A DNA stretch of 5,512 nt from Pseudomonadales bacterium (GTDB lineage: Bacteria; Pseudomonadota; Gammaproteobacteria; Pseudomonadales; IMCC2047), in NCBI GenBank assembly GCA_021736745.1, contig JAIPFG010000222.1, positions 1-5,512 on the forward strand, given 5' to 3'. Below, piece by piece: positions 5,084 to 5,512 of this stretch. The notes under the pieces are model-generated. The model ran no database searches. It was not told the DNA's origin and worked only from the letters and a program-made list of their open reading frames with translations. The position numbers and the translations under genes were made by a program. Each line of letters starts with the position of its first letter. Position 1 is the first letter of the stretch.

Positions 5084-5512
5084 ATGATTAAAGTTCTTTT
5101 TGTTTGTTTGGGTAATATTTGCCGTTCTCCGACAGCGGATGCCGTTTTCAATAAAATGGTGTCGGATTCTGGGTTGAACCATCATGTCCACGTCGATTCG
5201 GCTGGCACCGGGAGTTGGCATGTCGGACATCCGCCAGATAAACGTGCAACCGAAGTGGCGGCGCAAAGGGGTTACGACCTCTCACTTTTGCGGGCACGTC
5301 AAGTCTGCTTAGAGGATTTCGATCAGTTCGATCACATATTAGCAATGGATAAAGCAAATCTGTCCGATTTGGCGGCCATGTGCCCACCGCATTGTCAGGA
5401 TAAATTAAGGCTATTTCTTGAGTTTGCTCCTGATCTGGCACAAAACGATGTGGCGGACCCTTATTATGGCGGTAATGAGGGGTTCGATTTAGTTTTGGAT
5501 ATGGTTGAAGCC
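5084..5512 (+). CDS. Low-molecular-weight protein tyrosine phosphatase, 3' end cut by window
   Basis: The reading frame is open from ATG 5084 to the window end, giving 143 residues of a protein that usually has about 150-160. The P-loop signature follows the N-terminal strand: MIKVLFVCLGNICRSPTADA has the nucleophile C8, R14 and S15 in the C-x5-R-S pattern. DSAGT (38-42) is a conserved early motif. D125 in DPYYGG (125-130) is the expected general acid, with the two tyrosines typical of the family. These cytoplasmic enzymes remove phosphate from tyrosine residues; relatives such as Wzb act on capsule-controlling tyrosine kinases. No such kinase is in the window, so the substrate is unknown. 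No strong ribosome binding site precedes the ATG. The recalled Pseudomonas order places a similar phosphatase here, before murB. Confidence 0.95.
   Translation, partial: MIKVLFVCLGNICRSPTADAVFNKMVSDSGLNHHVHVDSAGTGSWHVGHPPDKRATEVAAQRGYDLSLLRARQVCLEDFDQFDHILAMDKANLSDLAAMCPPHCQDKLRLFLEFAPDLAQNDVADPYYGGNEGFDLVLDMVEA

Overview
The window reads as chromosomal DNA of a Gram-negative gammaproteobacterium of moderate G+C, impression by eye, not computed. It encodes two dedicated lipopolysaccharide enzymes, LpxK and KdsB. The gene order exbB-exbD-lpxK-ycaR-kdsB-low-molecular-weight phosphatase is, from memory, the one known from Pseudomonas and related marine lineages. Enterobacteria such as E. coli instead carry msbA-lpxK-ycaQ-ycaR-kdsB. 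A marine relative of the Pseudomonas/Cellvibrio side of the class is a reasonable guess, but no marker gene in the window settles it. All eight genes lie on the + strand, and the last one is cut by the window end.

Left part (1-1809). A leader with a plausible sigma70-type promoter precedes an IclR-family regulator (134-913) of MhpR-like appearance. After 68 bases comes a 275-residue Fe(II)/2-oxoglutarate dioxygenase of the phytanoyl-CoA dioxygenase (PhyH) family (982-1809). The two look like a small regulator-plus-enzyme module, and the substrate cannot be told from sequence.

Right part (1915 to the end). A 105-base gap with an extended -10 promoter candidate and a strong ribosome binding site leads into exbB and exbD, a proton-channel pair of the TolQR/ExbBD/MotAB type. 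They are followed closely by lpxK (lipid A 4'-kinase), a Trm112-like ycaR protein and kdsB (CMP-Kdo synthetase). After a 77-base gap comes a low-molecular-weight protein tyrosine phosphatase, about 143 residues of which are visible. Intergenic gaps of 5, 35, 23 and 8 bases argue for one transcript from exbB to kdsB. LpxK phosphorylates the lipid A precursor and KdsB activates Kdo for transfer onto lipid IVA, so the operon supplies two inputs to the Kdo2-lipid A core. The ExbBD motor and the phosphatase are envelope-associated by family, but their partners are not in the window.

No RNA genes, insertion sequences, CRISPR arrays or convincing intrinsic terminators were seen. No intergenic stretch exceeds 300 bases. 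Nothing here is clearly a new system. The most notable points are the iclR-phyH module next to a conserved envelope operon, the exbBD pair without a visible TonB-like partner, and short spaced repeats around two candidate promoters.
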